In this document: positions 49,340 to 57,444 of the stretch, piece by piece | Position numbering within the stretch: the stretch's first letter is position 1 | Layout: each line of letters opens with the position of its first letter | From: UBA7985 sp002690455 | Lineage (GTDB): Bacteria > Pseudomonadota > Alphaproteobacteria > UBA7985 | Assembly (NCBI GenBank): GCA_965662775.1 | Contig: CBFIIW010000018.1 | Coordinates: forward strand, 1-58,908 | Reading direction: 5' to 3' | Length of the DNA: 58,908 nt | Position numbers and translations under genes: made by a program | Notes under the pieces: generated by a model | The model's database searches: none | The model's input: only the letters and a program-made list of their open reading frames with translations | Told to the model about the DNA's origin: nothing

Positions 49340-50171
49340 AGTAACCTCAGGCGTGGCCTGTTCACACGTTCCGGCGCTAGGAGTGGCATCTGACAAGGGC
49401 ATAACCGGGGACGATTACTATGGCCCGATCTTTCGGGGCTTCGAGTTTTCCAAGAAGTGGATGGCCGCAGAAAAGCCCGATGTGATCTTCCTCGTTTACA
49501 ACGACCACTGCACCGCCTTTGATGCGCGGGTGATTCCGACCTTCGCGCTAGGCTGCGCGAGCGAGTACCAACCTGCGGACGAGGGCTGGGGCCCGCGCCC
49601 TGTGCCAGTTGTCAAAGGCCACCGCGACCTGTCAGCCCACATTGCCCAGTCGTTGGTGCTCGATGAATTCGACATCACCATCATGAACGAGATGGAGGTC
49701 GACCACGGCTTGACTGTGCCGCTGACCATGATGTTTGGCCAGCCCGACGCGTGGCCCTGTCCGGTCGTTCCGCTGGCGGTGAATGTTGTTCAGTACCCCG
49801 CGCCGCATGGACGGCGATGCTACGCACTGGGCAAGGCTGTTCGCCGCGCCATCGAGAGTTACGGTGAAGATCTGAAGGTCTGCGTTTTTGGAACCGGCGG
49901 GATGAGCCACCAACTCCAGCACCAACGGGCTGGCCTGATAAACGCGGACTGGGATGCCCGCTTCATGGATCTGCTTGTCGACGATCCGGAATTTGGCAGC
50001 CAGATCGAGCACCTTGAATACCTGCGAGAGGCTGGTTCCGAGGGGATCGAGCTGGTCATGTGGTACGTGATGCGTGGCGCACTCAACGAGCAGGTCAAAG
50101 AAGTTCACCGTTTTTACCACGTGCCGGCCTCGAACACGGCCGTGGGGCACATGATCCTGGAGAACGCCTGA
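49332..50171 (+). CDS. ligB: Protocatechuate 4,5-dioxygenase beta (catalytic) subunit
   Basis: Catalytic Fe(II) subunit, 279 residues. Probable iron ligands are H12 (ACSHVPALG), H59 (VYNDHCTAF) and E240 (SEGIELVMW), with the acid/base His193 in GTGGMSHQLQ. These match the layout of Sphingobium LigB. The product is 4-carboxy-2-hydroxymuconate-6-semialdehyde. The ATG at 49332 lies within the end of ligA. ligC begins 1 nt after its stop. Confidence 0.94.
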   Translation: MARVTSGVACSHVPALGVASDKGITGDDYYGPIFRGFEFSKKWMAAEKPDVIFLVYNDHCTAFDARVIPTFALGCASEYQPADEGWGPRPVPVVKGHRDLSAHIAQSLVLDEFDITIMNEMEVDHGLTVPLTMMFGQPDAWPCPVVPLAVNVVQYPAPHGRRCYALGKAVRRAIESYGEDLKVCVFGTGGMSHQLQHQRAGLINADWDARFMDLLVDDPEFGSQIEHLEYLREAGSEGIELVMWYVMRGALNEQVKEVHRFYHVPASNTAVGHMILENA

Positions 50172-50172
50172 C

Positions 50173-51129
50173 ATGGTAAAAATCGGTGTTGCCGGCGCCT
50201 ATGGCGCATTTGGGCTCAAACATCTGGATGCGCTGACCAAAATCGATTCGGTGGAAGTCACGTCGGTTTTCGGCCCCAAACGGGACAAGATTGAAGCCCT
50301 CGCGGCTGAGCGCGGCATCCCATCAGCCTGCGCCAGTTTTGAGGACTTTCTGGCCAGCGACGTCGATGCCGTGATCCTGTCCACACCGACCCAGATGCAC
50401 TGCAGCCAGTCGGTGCAGGCCATGGAGGCGGGCAAGCACACCTTCGCAGAAATCCCAATGGCCGACAGCCTTGCCGATGCTGAAACCATGGTTACAGCGC
50501 AGGAACGCACGGGCGTGGTGGGCATGGTCGGACACGTCCGGCGCTTTAACCCCAGTCACCAATACATCAAGAACCGGATCGACGCGGGTGAGTTCAACAT
50601 TCAGCAGATGGACGCTCAGACCTACTTCTTCCGCCGTACTAACCTGAACGCCAAGGGCGAGCCACGCTCGTGGACGGACCACCTGCTCTGGCATCATGCC
50701 TGCCACACCATCGATCTGTTCATGTATCAGACCGGTGAAGTTCCCAGCGAAGTCTTCGGACTGCAGGGGCCGGCACACGCAGATCTGGGCATTGCCATGG
50801 ATATGACGATTGGTATGAAGACCCCCAGTGGCAAGCTTTGTACCTTGTCACTGTCGTTCAACAATGACGGCCCGTTGGGTAGTTTCTTCCGCTACATCGG
50901 TGATAGCGGCACCTATATCGCGCGTTACGATGACCTTGTGGACGGGCGTGAGAACCCCATTGATCTGCGCGATATTGCGGTCTCCAACAACGGCATCGAG
51001 TTGATTGACCGAGAGTTTGTAGCAGCCATCGAGGAAGGCCGTGAGCCGAATTCGAGTTTCCATCAGGGCCTTGCCGCCATGCAGGTGATGCAAAAGCTCG
51101 AAGATAAAATGGGCGTGCTCAAGGTCTGA
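50173..51129 (+). CDS. ligC: 4-carboxy-2-hydroxymuconate-6-semialdehyde dehydrogenase (Gfo/Idh/MocA fold)
   Basis: Oxidises the ring-cleavage product to 2-pyrone-4,6-dicarboxylate with NAD(P). The 318-residue Gfo/Idh/MocA protein has VGVAGAYGAFGLKHLDAL at the N-terminus (an atypical dinucleotide loop normal for LigC), EAGKHTFAEIPMA (the EKP-like segment, here E-I-P), and WTDHLLWHHACHTIDLF. Its position right behind ligAB supports the assignment. The later enzymes (LigI, LigJ, LigU, LigK) are not in the window. Confidence 0.87.
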   Translation: MVKIGVAGAYGAFGLKHLDALTKIDSVEVTSVFGPKRDKIEALAAERGIPSACASFEDFLASDVDAVILSTPTQMHCSQSVQAMEAGKHTFAEIPMADSLADAETMVTAQERTGVVGMVGHVRRFNPSHQYIKNRIDAGEFNIQQMDAQTYFFRRTNLNAKGEPRSWTDHLLWHHACHTIDLFMYQTGEVPSEVFGLQGPAHADLGIAMDMTIGMKTPSGKLCTLSLSFNNDGPLGSFFRYIGDSGTYIARYDDLVDGRENPIDLRDIAVSNNGIELIDREFVAAIEEGREPNSSFHQGLAAMQVMQKLEDKMGVLKV

Positions 51130-51205
51130 GGCCAAACTGTGCTATGCAGCGGCTGAGCGTGGGCCAAACTTAGACGGCCCCCGACCACGAACAGGAACGG
51201 CCGAC

Positions 51206-51937
51206 ATGCGGATTATGGTCTACGGAGACTCCAATTCCTGGGGATACCTCGACGAGGAGGACGGGCTGCGCGAACCTCAGCGTTTTGAACGCCGGTGGCC
51301 AGTGGTTATGGTCGAGGCGCTGGCTGAAGCAAAGTCTGCGTCTACCTCGCCGCCGTCGGCTCTGGTCAAAAACGGGGTAGGGACTGGCCTGGTCCTGGTC
51401 GAGGAATGTTTACCTGGCCGAACCACCGACCTCGACGACCCCCTTCGGGGCGCGTGTATGAACGGCGCTCGACCTTTGGAAGCACTGCTGCTGTCGCATG
51501 CGCCGCTGGATTTGATCCTGCTTATGCTCGGCACCAATGACCTCAAGTCCCGGTACGATCGAAGCGCCGCGCAGATTGTCGGCGGGATGATGGCGCTGGC
51601 CGACACAATCACTAACATCGACTACTGGCCCAACGTAGGTCCCGTGATGCAGCGCCCGAGCCTCGCCGTCATCTGCCCCCCAGCATTGGGCGCGCGGGCG
51701 GACCAACCCGACTATGACTATTTCGAGGACTGGACCGGGGGACGGGCGAAGTCGGCAGCGCTACCGCACCTCTTATCCGCTGCCTGCGAGCAGCGTGGAC
51801 TGCCTTGCTTTGATGCCAACGAGGCTGTTGCTTCCTCCGACCGAGACCCGATCCACTGGACGCGCGAGAGTCAGATTGCCTTCGGACAGGCCATTGCCCG
51901 TTGGATTATGGCCAATGGCCTGGCAATCGACGCCTAA
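51206..51937 (+). CDS. SGNH/GDSL-family hydrolase (arylesterase-like)
   Basis: A 243-residue cytoplasmic-looking esterase. The nucleophile block is VYGDSNSWGY (GDS form), the Gly/Asn oxyanion residues lie in GRTTDLDDP and LMLGTNDLKSRY, and the catalytic Asp-His in DRDPIHW. No signal peptide is visible. It follows ligC by 76 nt on the same strand; it could release aromatic acids from esters, but this is only suggested by position. Confidence 0.84.
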   Translation: MRIMVYGDSNSWGYLDEEDGLREPQRFERRWPVVMVEALAEAKSASTSPPSALVKNGVGTGLVLVEECLPGRTTDLDDPLRGACMNGARPLEALLLSHAPLDLILLMLGTNDLKSRYDRSAAQIVGGMMALADTITNIDYWPNVGPVMQRPSLAVICPPALGARADQPDYDYFEDWTGGRAKSAALPHLLSAACEQRGLPCFDANEAVASSDRDPIHWTRESQIAFGQAIARWIMANGLAIDA

Positions 51938-51953
51938 GCCTGATCCCCGTCGC

Positions 51954-52946
51954 CTAAAAGCCGCCAAGAAATGCCAACAAGGCTTCGTTGACTGCTGGGG
52001 CGGCTTCGAGTTGCACCCAGTGCCCGGCGCCGTCGATCAGGGTCACGCCGAGGCAGTCGTCCAGCAGCAGATCCGCGGTCGCATAAACATCACGTCCGGG
52101 AGAAAAGGTGCGGACGCTATCCAGCGCACCGCCGATGAAGGTTGAAGGTTGTCTGATCGGCAGCACCCCATAGTCGGGCCAGTCATGATAGTCGCGGTCA
52201 ATGTTGCGGTACCGGTTGAACCCACCGCGAAAGCCGGTTCGCTCGAAGGTCGAAACCATGGCGTCGAAGGCCGTGTCGGACATCCATGCCGGTCGCTGAG
52301 CTGCTGTCGGCAGGGCCAGGGCGTCTAACAATGCCGTCCCTGCAGGCAGGCGTCTCCAACGCGCACCTGCTTGCACAGCGGCGCCAGAAATGCTCCACAG
52401 CACTTTACTGAGGGCTGTTCTAACATCCGCCTCGAAAGCTGCTTCGGCGACGCCTTCATCTTGAAAGTAGACCTGATAAAAGAACAGGCCTTTGTCGGTG
52501 TAGTAGTGATGCCAAAGCGCGAGCGGCGGGAGGCCAGCGCGCGGAAAGTAAGGCACGCTCAGCCCGGCCACCGCGCGGACCCGATCGGGGTAGAATAGTG
52601 CTGTGTGCCAGACCACCGGTGCGCCCCAGTCGTGGCCGATCAGAACAGCCGCTTGCGCGCCCAGAGCGTCGATCACGCCAACAACATCCTGCATCAGCGC
52701 GGTCATGGCATAGGCTTCAACCGGATCGGGACGATAACTATCGCCATAGCCGCGCACATCGATCGCACAAACCTGATAGCCTGCATCAGCGAGCGGTGCC
52801 ATCTGCGCGCGCCATCCCAGTGCGAGGTCTGGCCAACCGTGCACCAACACCACAAGAGGATCGCCGTCGCGGCCCGCGACCAGAGCGCCCAGTTTAACAC
52901 CGTGGGCTGTTTTAATAATTCGGCCTGTGATCTTTTGTGCGTCCAA
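51954..52946 (-). CDS. Alpha/beta hydrolase, soluble epoxide hydrolase-like
   Basis: An alpha/beta hydrolase of about 330 residues. It has the oxyanion HGWPDLALGWRAQ, VRGYGDSYRP, the Asp nucleophile in GHDWGAPVVWH, a lid domain of about 110 residues containing FNRYRNIDRDYHDW, and the catalytic His in GAGHWVQLEA. An Asp nucleophile with this lid is the pattern of epoxide hydrolases. I prefer the TTG at 52946 (GAGGAT 6 nt upstream); a GTG at 52997 would add 17 residues. It is convergent with the esterase and divergent from tcuA. Confidence 0.82.
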   Translation of the reverse strand: MDAQKITGRIIKTAHGVKLGALVAGRDGDPLVVLVHGWPDLALGWRAQMAPLADAGYQVCAIDVRGYGDSYRPDPVEAYAMTALMQDVVGVIDALGAQAAVLIGHDWGAPVVWHTALFYPDRVRAVAGLSVPYFPRAGLPPLALWHHYYTDKGLFFYQVYFQDEGVAEAAFEADVRTALSKVLWSISGAAVQAGARWRRLPAGTALLDALALPTAAQRPAWMSDTAFDAMVSTFERTGFRGGFNRYRNIDRDYHDWPDYGVLPIRQPSTFIGGALDSVRTFSPGRDVYATADLLLDDCLGVTLIDGAGHWVQLEAAPAVNEALLAFLGGF

Positions 52947-53090
52947 ATGCCGATCCTCGGTGGTGCCGCCGCGATCCCCTATGCCCGGTTTCTGCACAGG
53001 GGCGTCGCCTGAAAGTTGCTGAAAAATGCTGGCGACAGGAAATTGAAAGGCTGATTGACTAACATAATGGCATAGTAAGGGGGGAAGTGC

Positions 53091-54497
53091 ATGCAGGTTG
53101 ACGTGGCGGTTCTTGGTGGCGGCAATGCTGCACTGTGTGCTGCAATTAATGCCGCGCGCGCAGGCTGCTCGGTGCTGCTACTCGAAGGCGCGCCCAAGCC
53201 ATGGCGCGGGGGCAATTCCCGCCACACCCGGAACTTTCGTTGCATGCACCAGCAACCTGTTGCCCCGCTGACCGACCGTTACCTTGAGGAAGAATATTTC
53301 GATGACCTGATCAAAGTCACCAAAGGAAAGACCGATGAGGGTCTGGCCCGAAAGGCGATCCGGGAAAGCGAAGGCTGCTTGCCGTGGATGATCGAACAGG
53401 GAATCCGCTTCCAGCCTTCGTTGTCCGGCACGCTGTCGCTTTCGCGCACCAATGCTTTCTTCCTTGGTGGAGGCAAAGCACTGGTCAACGCGCTGTATCG
53501 GCGAGCCGAAGCACTGCGGGTTGAGGTGCGCTATCAATGCGAGGTTACGCATCTGGTCGTGCACGATGAACGGGTCGAAGAGATCGTGTTCCTTGATCGG
53601 ACTCAAGGTGAAGGCGTAGCGCCAAAAGAACAGCGCGTGAAGCCAAGGGCGGTCATCGCCGCCTCGGGTGGGTTTCAAGCCGACACCGACTGGCTGGAGC
53701 GAGCCTGGGGGCCAGGTGCTCAGAACTTTCTAATCCGTGGCACCCCGTACAACCGAGGCGTGGTGCTGCGCGACTTGCTGGACCAAGGTGCACAGGCCGT
53801 GGGTGATCCGACCCAGTGCCACGCGGTCGCCATCGACGGCCGCGCGCCCAAGTTCGACGGTGGCATTGCTTCGCGGCTAGACTGTGTGCCGTTTTCGGTG
53901 GTGCTGAACCAGAATGGCCAGCGATTTTGCGATGAGGGTGAGGACGTCTGGCCCAAACGATATGCCATCTGGGGCCGTCTGGTCGCTGCTCAGCCAGAGC
54001 AGGTTGGCTACGTCATCATTGACAGCCGAAGCCTCAATCTGTTCATGCCATCGCTGTATCTGCCCCTGGTGGACGAAAGCCTCGAAGGCCTGCTTGCCCA
54101 GATGCGCCTGCCCGTTGACGCCGCGATGAAGACCATTGGCGATTTCAACGCTGCTTGCAGTAATGATCTCGGCGATTTCCGACCGACTGAACTCGATGGT
54201 CTATCGACTCGCGGGCTGGAGCCGCCCAAGACCAACTGGGCGCGACCGATCGTTGAGCCGCCTTTCTATGGCTATAGCCTGCGACCAGGGGTGACGTTCA
54301 CCTATTTAGGCTTGCAGGTCGATGAGGGCGCGCGTGTGCAGATGGCTGATGGCCCAGCCCGTAATTTGTGGGCTGCGGGAGAGATCATGGCCGGAAGCAT
54401 CCTCGGTGAGGGATATTTAGCCGGTTTTGGCATGACCATCGGGACGGTCTTCGGACGGACAGCAGGAGAGGAGGCCGCACGCTATGTCAGAGGCTGA
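53091..54497 (+). CDS. tcuA: Tricarballylate dehydrogenase (FAD)
   Basis: Oxidises tricarballylate to cis-aconitate. The 468-residue flavoprotein of the fumarate reductase/succinate dehydrogenase family has DVAVLGGGNAALCAAINAAR, an FAD segment near GGNSRHTRNFR, AASGGFQADTDWL and NLWAAGEIMAGSILGEGYL. The start is an ATG behind GGGGGAAG. TcuB overlaps its end by 14 nt, and TcuB is known to reoxidise the TcuA flavin. The AbrB-type membrane protein that follows takes the place of the usual TcuC transporter. Confidence 0.88.
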   Translation: MQVDVAVLGGGNAALCAAINAARAGCSVLLLEGAPKPWRGGNSRHTRNFRCMHQQPVAPLTDRYLEEEYFDDLIKVTKGKTDEGLARKAIRESEGCLPWMIEQGIRFQPSLSGTLSLSRTNAFFLGGGKALVNALYRRAEALRVEVRYQCEVTHLVVHDERVEEIVFLDRTQGEGVAPKEQRVKPRAVIAASGGFQADTDWLERAWGPGAQNFLIRGTPYNRGVVLRDLLDQGAQAVGDPTQCHAVAIDGRAPKFDGGIASRLDCVPFSVVLNQNGQRFCDEGEDVWPKRYAIWGRLVAAQPEQVGYVIIDSRSLNLFMPSLYLPLVDESLEGLLAQMRLPVDAAMKTIGDFNAACSNDLGDFRPTELDGLSTRGLEPPKTNWARPIVEPPFYGYSLRPGVTFTYLGLQVDEGARVQMADGPARNLWAAGEIMAGSILGEGYLAGFGMTIGTVFGRTAGEEAARYVRG

Positions 54498-55599
54498 ACC
54501 CGCGGCAAACCCGCTAAGCGCGATCCAAGAGGCGGCCCGGCAGGTCAATATTTGCAACGCCTGCCGCTATTGTGAAGGCTATTGTTCCGTATTTCCCGCG
54601 ATCACCTCGGCCCGTTCCTTCGCAGAAGCCGATAGCGTTCAGTTGGCCAACCTGTGCCACAACTGCCGTGGGTGCTTCTACGCATGCCAGTACGCCCCGC
54701 CGCATGAGTTCGGCGTAAACCTGCCCAAGGCCCTGGCTGAGGTCCGTCAGGACAGTTGGGAAGACTTTGCTTTTCCTCGTGCGCTTGCGCGGGGCTTCCA
54801 CCACTCTGGTGTTGCGATTGCGTTTTTGGCCGTCATTGGCTTTGCCGGGCTGTTTGCGCTTTCTCGTTTAGTCGGTGGAATGGGTGATTCGGATGGGCAG
54901 GGCTTTTACCGCATCATGTCGCACTCTGTCATGGCTGCGATCTTCACGCCGGCATTCCTTCTGCCATTGCTAGCGCTTTGCTTGGCGTTAGGCCGCTATT
55001 GGCGACACGTGGGCGGACGTTGGCCTCGTGTGGTTGAGCTTGGGCAGGCGCTGCACGCCGCGGGAACCATGAAAAATCTGGGCGGAGGGCATGGTGAGGG
55101 CTGTAACTTCGAGGACGAAGACCGATATTCCAACCTGCGCCGCTGGCTGCATCACGCGGCAATGTACGGCTTCATTCTGTGCTTCCTGTCGACCAGCAGT
55201 GGCACAATCCTTCACTACGGCTTTAACTGGCCGGCACCTTATCCATTTTGGTCGCCACCGAAGCTGTTCGGTGTATCGGGGGGGGTGCTGTTAACGCTCG
55301 GGTGTTTTGGGTTGGCCTGGCTGAAGACGCGGGCTGATCCGGCGCTGGGTGATGCGCGGGTCTGGGGCGGGGAGATGGGTTTTGTGCTCCTGCTTGGCGC
55401 AGTGGGGCTTAGCGGTTTGTTACTCTATTGGGTGGGTAATGGTCCGCTGCTTGGCTTCATGCTGGCGTTGCACTTGGGGACGGTGCTCGCGTTCTTCCTG
55501 CTGCTGCCGTATTCAAAGATGGCGCACGGTTTCTATCGGCTGCTCGCCCTTGTTCGTGATGCGCAACGAAACAGGGATGGGGGATCAAACGCGGGATGA
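54484..55599 (+). CDS. tcuB: Tricarballylate utilisation Fe-S membrane protein
   Basis: Passes electrons from TcuA to the quinone pool. The 371-residue protein has two 4Fe-4S cysteine sets (C24, C27, C30, C34 and C58, C61, C64, C68), then about six membrane helices with histidines that could bind heme (MSHSVMAAIF, LHHAAMYGFIL, LHLGTVLAFF). This is the TcuB/CitB layout. It overlaps tcuA by 14 nt and the next gene by 4 nt. Confidence 0.9.
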   Translation: MSEAEPAANPLSAIQEAARQVNICNACRYCEGYCSVFPAITSARSFAEADSVQLANLCHNCRGCFYACQYAPPHEFGVNLPKALAEVRQDSWEDFAFPRALARGFHHSGVAIAFLAVIGFAGLFALSRLVGGMGDSDGQGFYRIMSHSVMAAIFTPAFLLPLLALCLALGRYWRHVGGRWPRVVELGQALHAAGTMKNLGGGHGEGCNFEDEDRYSNLRRWLHHAAMYGFILCFLSTSSGTILHYGFNWPAPYPFWSPPKLFGVSGGVLLTLGCFGLAWLKTRADPALGDARVWGGEMGFVLLLGAVGLSGLLLYWVGNGPLLGFMLALHLGTVLAFFLLLPYSKMAHGFYRLLALVRDAQRNRDGGSNAG

Positions 55600-56729
55600 G
55601 CGGAAAGGTGGACTCACCAACCCTTCGACCGCGATCGCTAGCGTTTTTGCGTGATCTGGCGAAGCTCAGCCTGACGGCTGCGTTTGCCCTTGCTAGCGGA
55701 TGGGTGTTCAGCCAGTTCCGCCTGCCGGTGCCATACATGCTTGGCTCATTGATTGGGGTTTGGGTGCTTGGCGGGCTAATCCGCCCGGCACAGCCCTGGT
55801 TGGGTGTGCCTCGATGGTTCCACATCCCGGTGATACTTGGGCTGGGTGTGATCGTGGGGGGGGCCATCGGGCCGGGTTTCATTGCCTCAGTTTTGGTGTG
55901 GTGGCCGACTACGCTTGTGGTCATTTTTGCCACCACTATTGCCACGGTGCTCGGCTTTCTCGTGCTCTGGCGTATCAGACGCCGGCCATGGTTACAGGCG
56001 CTGCTCAGTGCGGTTCCGGGTGGGCAGGCTGAGGTCTCAGTTATTGCCCGCGACTATGTGGAAAAGGACTACGCGGTCGTACTCTCGCATCTGGTGAGGG
56101 TAACCTTTATCTTCCTCAGCACGCCGTTCATCCTTGCGCTGGTCGAAGGGCAAGTGGCGGTCGAGCAGTCCTATCAGGTACAGGATAACCTCCCTGGCCT
56201 GTTTGAACTACCTCCGCGGCAGATCGCCGAATTCCTTGCCATGGCCTTTGGCAGCTACGCGCTGGCGCGCTTGGTACGGATGCCTATGCCGCACTTGCTT
56301 GGGCCTATGCTGATATCACTGTTGCTGAACGCACTGGGTTGGGTGGAGACCATTCGGCTCAATGAATTTGTTCTGCTGGCCCAAATCACCATCGGTGGGC
56401 AGATTGGCGCGCGGTTGAGCCGGGTGCCGTTCCGGGAGGTTCTGTCTTACCTCATCGATGGCCTGCTGGTCTCGGTCGTCACCCTGAGCCTATACGCCGG
56501 CTTTGCTGTAGGGGTCGCAGTGGCGTTCGATATGCGGCTTCTCGATGCGTACATCGGGTTTGTTCCTGGCGGCCTCTATGAAGTCACGCTGCTGTCGGTG
56601 CTGTTCGGTTTGGACGTAGCCTTCGTCGCCTTCCACAACACCCTGCGCGTGGTCCTGATTTACATTGCCCTGCCGTTGGTACTTGCACGGACGCAGTTGG
56701 CCACTGGCCGTCGCCCTAGCGGCGGTTAG
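55596..56729 (+). CDS. AbrB-family integral membrane protein (PF05145-like), possible tricarboxylate transporter
   Basis: A 377-residue membrane protein with about ten helices in two internally similar halves; compare FRLPVPYMLGSLIGVWVLGG with VRMPMPHLLGPMLISLLLN. AVPGGQAEVSVIARDY and FVPGGLYEVTLLSVLFG are the paired PGG loops of the AbrB-duplication family. Members are named AbrB or ammonia monooxygenase for historical reasons and their transport role is little studied. Its ATG overlaps tcuB (ATGA), so it is part of the tricarballylate operon and is the only transporter candidate there; this is inference. Confidence 0.8.
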   Translation: MSGKVDSPTLRPRSLAFLRDLAKLSLTAAFALASGWVFSQFRLPVPYMLGSLIGVWVLGGLIRPAQPWLGVPRWFHIPVILGLGVIVGGAIGPGFIASVLVWWPTTLVVIFATTIATVLGFLVLWRIRRRPWLQALLSAVPGGQAEVSVIARDYVEKDYAVVLSHLVRVTFIFLSTPFILALVEGQVAVEQSYQVQDNLPGLFELPPRQIAEFLAMAFGSYALARLVRMPMPHLLGPMLISLLLNALGWVETIRLNEFVLLAQITIGGQIGARLSRVPFREVLSYLIDGLLVSVVTLSLYAGFAVGVAVAFDMRLLDAYIGFVPGGLYEVTLLSVLFGLDVAFVAFHNTLRVVLIYIALPLVLARTQLATGRRPSGG

Positions 56730-56836
56730 CCCTCATCAACCGGGTCAAGCAACTGCGCGGGAACAAAGATTTCACCTGCCATGATCTTCTTAGCCGTGCG
56801 GATGACCCCGGCACGGCGGGCAGGGACGCTCGCCTC
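56726..56836 (-). pseudogene. C-terminal remnant of a PrpF/GalD-like isomerase
   Basis: On the minus strand 36 codons run from 56836 to a TAA at 56726-56728, immediately after an in-frame stop (56837-56839). They contain RRAGVIRTAKKIMAGEIFVP. This RTAxxxMxGxxFVP ending resembles the C-terminus of PrpF/4-oxalomesaconate tautomerase-type isomerases. There is no start and no room for the rest of the protein (about 350 residues). It overlaps the AbrB-type gene by 4 nt. An aconitate-type isomerase would fit the tricarballylate context. Confidence 0.5.
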
Positions 56837-56882
56837 TCAATTGGTGTATCTGGAGTCGGGACTGGGATCGGAAGAATTGTAG

Positions 56883-57311
56883 CCCCTCGATCTGGTTGGT
56901 CTTTTGCAGGGTCTTGTCGAAGATTGGGAAACTCCATGTCGGCAGGCCGGGGTGAGGCTCACTTTTGTGCCGGTCACCCAGCAAGCTGAAGTCTGGGGCA
57001 ATGCGGCATTGATTGGTGAAGTGCTGTCGAATTTACTCGACAATGCGCTGACCCACGCGGATGCAAGCACAATCACAGTATCCGTGGACGAGGTTGGGTT
57101 TTCAGTGACCGACGATGGCCGAGGCGTGGAACCAGAAAAGCTGGAGCAGATTTTCGAGCGGTTTTACAGAAGTGAGAATGTTGCGACAGGCGGGCATGGT
57201 CTTGGGTTGAGTATCGTGCGCGAATTCGCCAGCCGTATGCAAGCTGAAGCCACCGCTCAGGTGGAAAATGGGCTAAAACTGTCTTTACGTTTTAAGTCTG
57301 CAACTGTCTGA
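56883..57311 (+). pseudogene. Histidine kinase C-terminal remnant (HATPase only)
   Basis: The frame opens after a TAG at 56880-56882 and encodes about 142 residues: LDLVGLLQGLVEDWE, the N-box LSNLLDNALTHADAS, TDDGRGVEPEKLEQIFERFY and GGHGLGLSIVREFASRM. These are all C-terminal kinase pieces; the sensor, membrane helices and phospho-acceptor His are absent. The only possible start is a TTG at 56904 without a ribosome site. It resembles TctE-type kinases and is probably what remains of a TctDE pair for the tcu genes. Confidence 0.75.
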
Positions 57312-57348
57312 AAACCCAACATATTCTGAAGATCGAATAGAGGTCTAT

Positions 57349-57362
57349 GCCTGATCTCAGGC
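57349..57362. promoter_or_regulatory. Inverted repeat GCCTGA-TC-TCAGGC
   Basis: A perfect 6-bp inverted repeat between the kinase remnant and the LacI operators. It could be a second regulator's site or a short stem in the leader; no T-run follows. Confidence 0.35.
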
Positions 57363-57374
57363 AATTTAAACAGT

Positions 57375-57392
57375 ACCGAAAACGTTTTCGGT
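57375..57392. promoter_or_regulatory. LacI-family operator 1 (18-bp perfect palindrome)
   Basis: ACCGAAAACGTTTTCGGT is a perfect palindrome with the central CG expected for LacI/GalR-family operators. It lies 70 nt before the start of the LacI-type gene, which it probably autoregulates along with the ABC genes beyond. Confidence 0.88.
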
Positions 57393-57397
57393 TGACT

Positions 57398-57413
57398 CCG
57401 AAAACGTTTTCGG
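57398..57413. promoter_or_regulatory. LacI-family operator 2 (16-bp perfect palindrome)
   Basis: CCGAAAACGTTTTCGG repeats the core of operator 1 exactly. The centres are 22 bp apart, close to two helical turns, so two dimers could bind on the same face side by side. Confidence 0.88.
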
Positions 57414-57444
57414 TCACGCTCTTCATACAATTGAGGAGTGCGGA

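Noticed and set aside
56883..57311. A functional stand-alone ATPase-domain kinase
   Set aside because: It has no ATG, no ribosome site and begins inside conserved kinase sequence right after a stop codon; a truncated remnant is the simpler reading.
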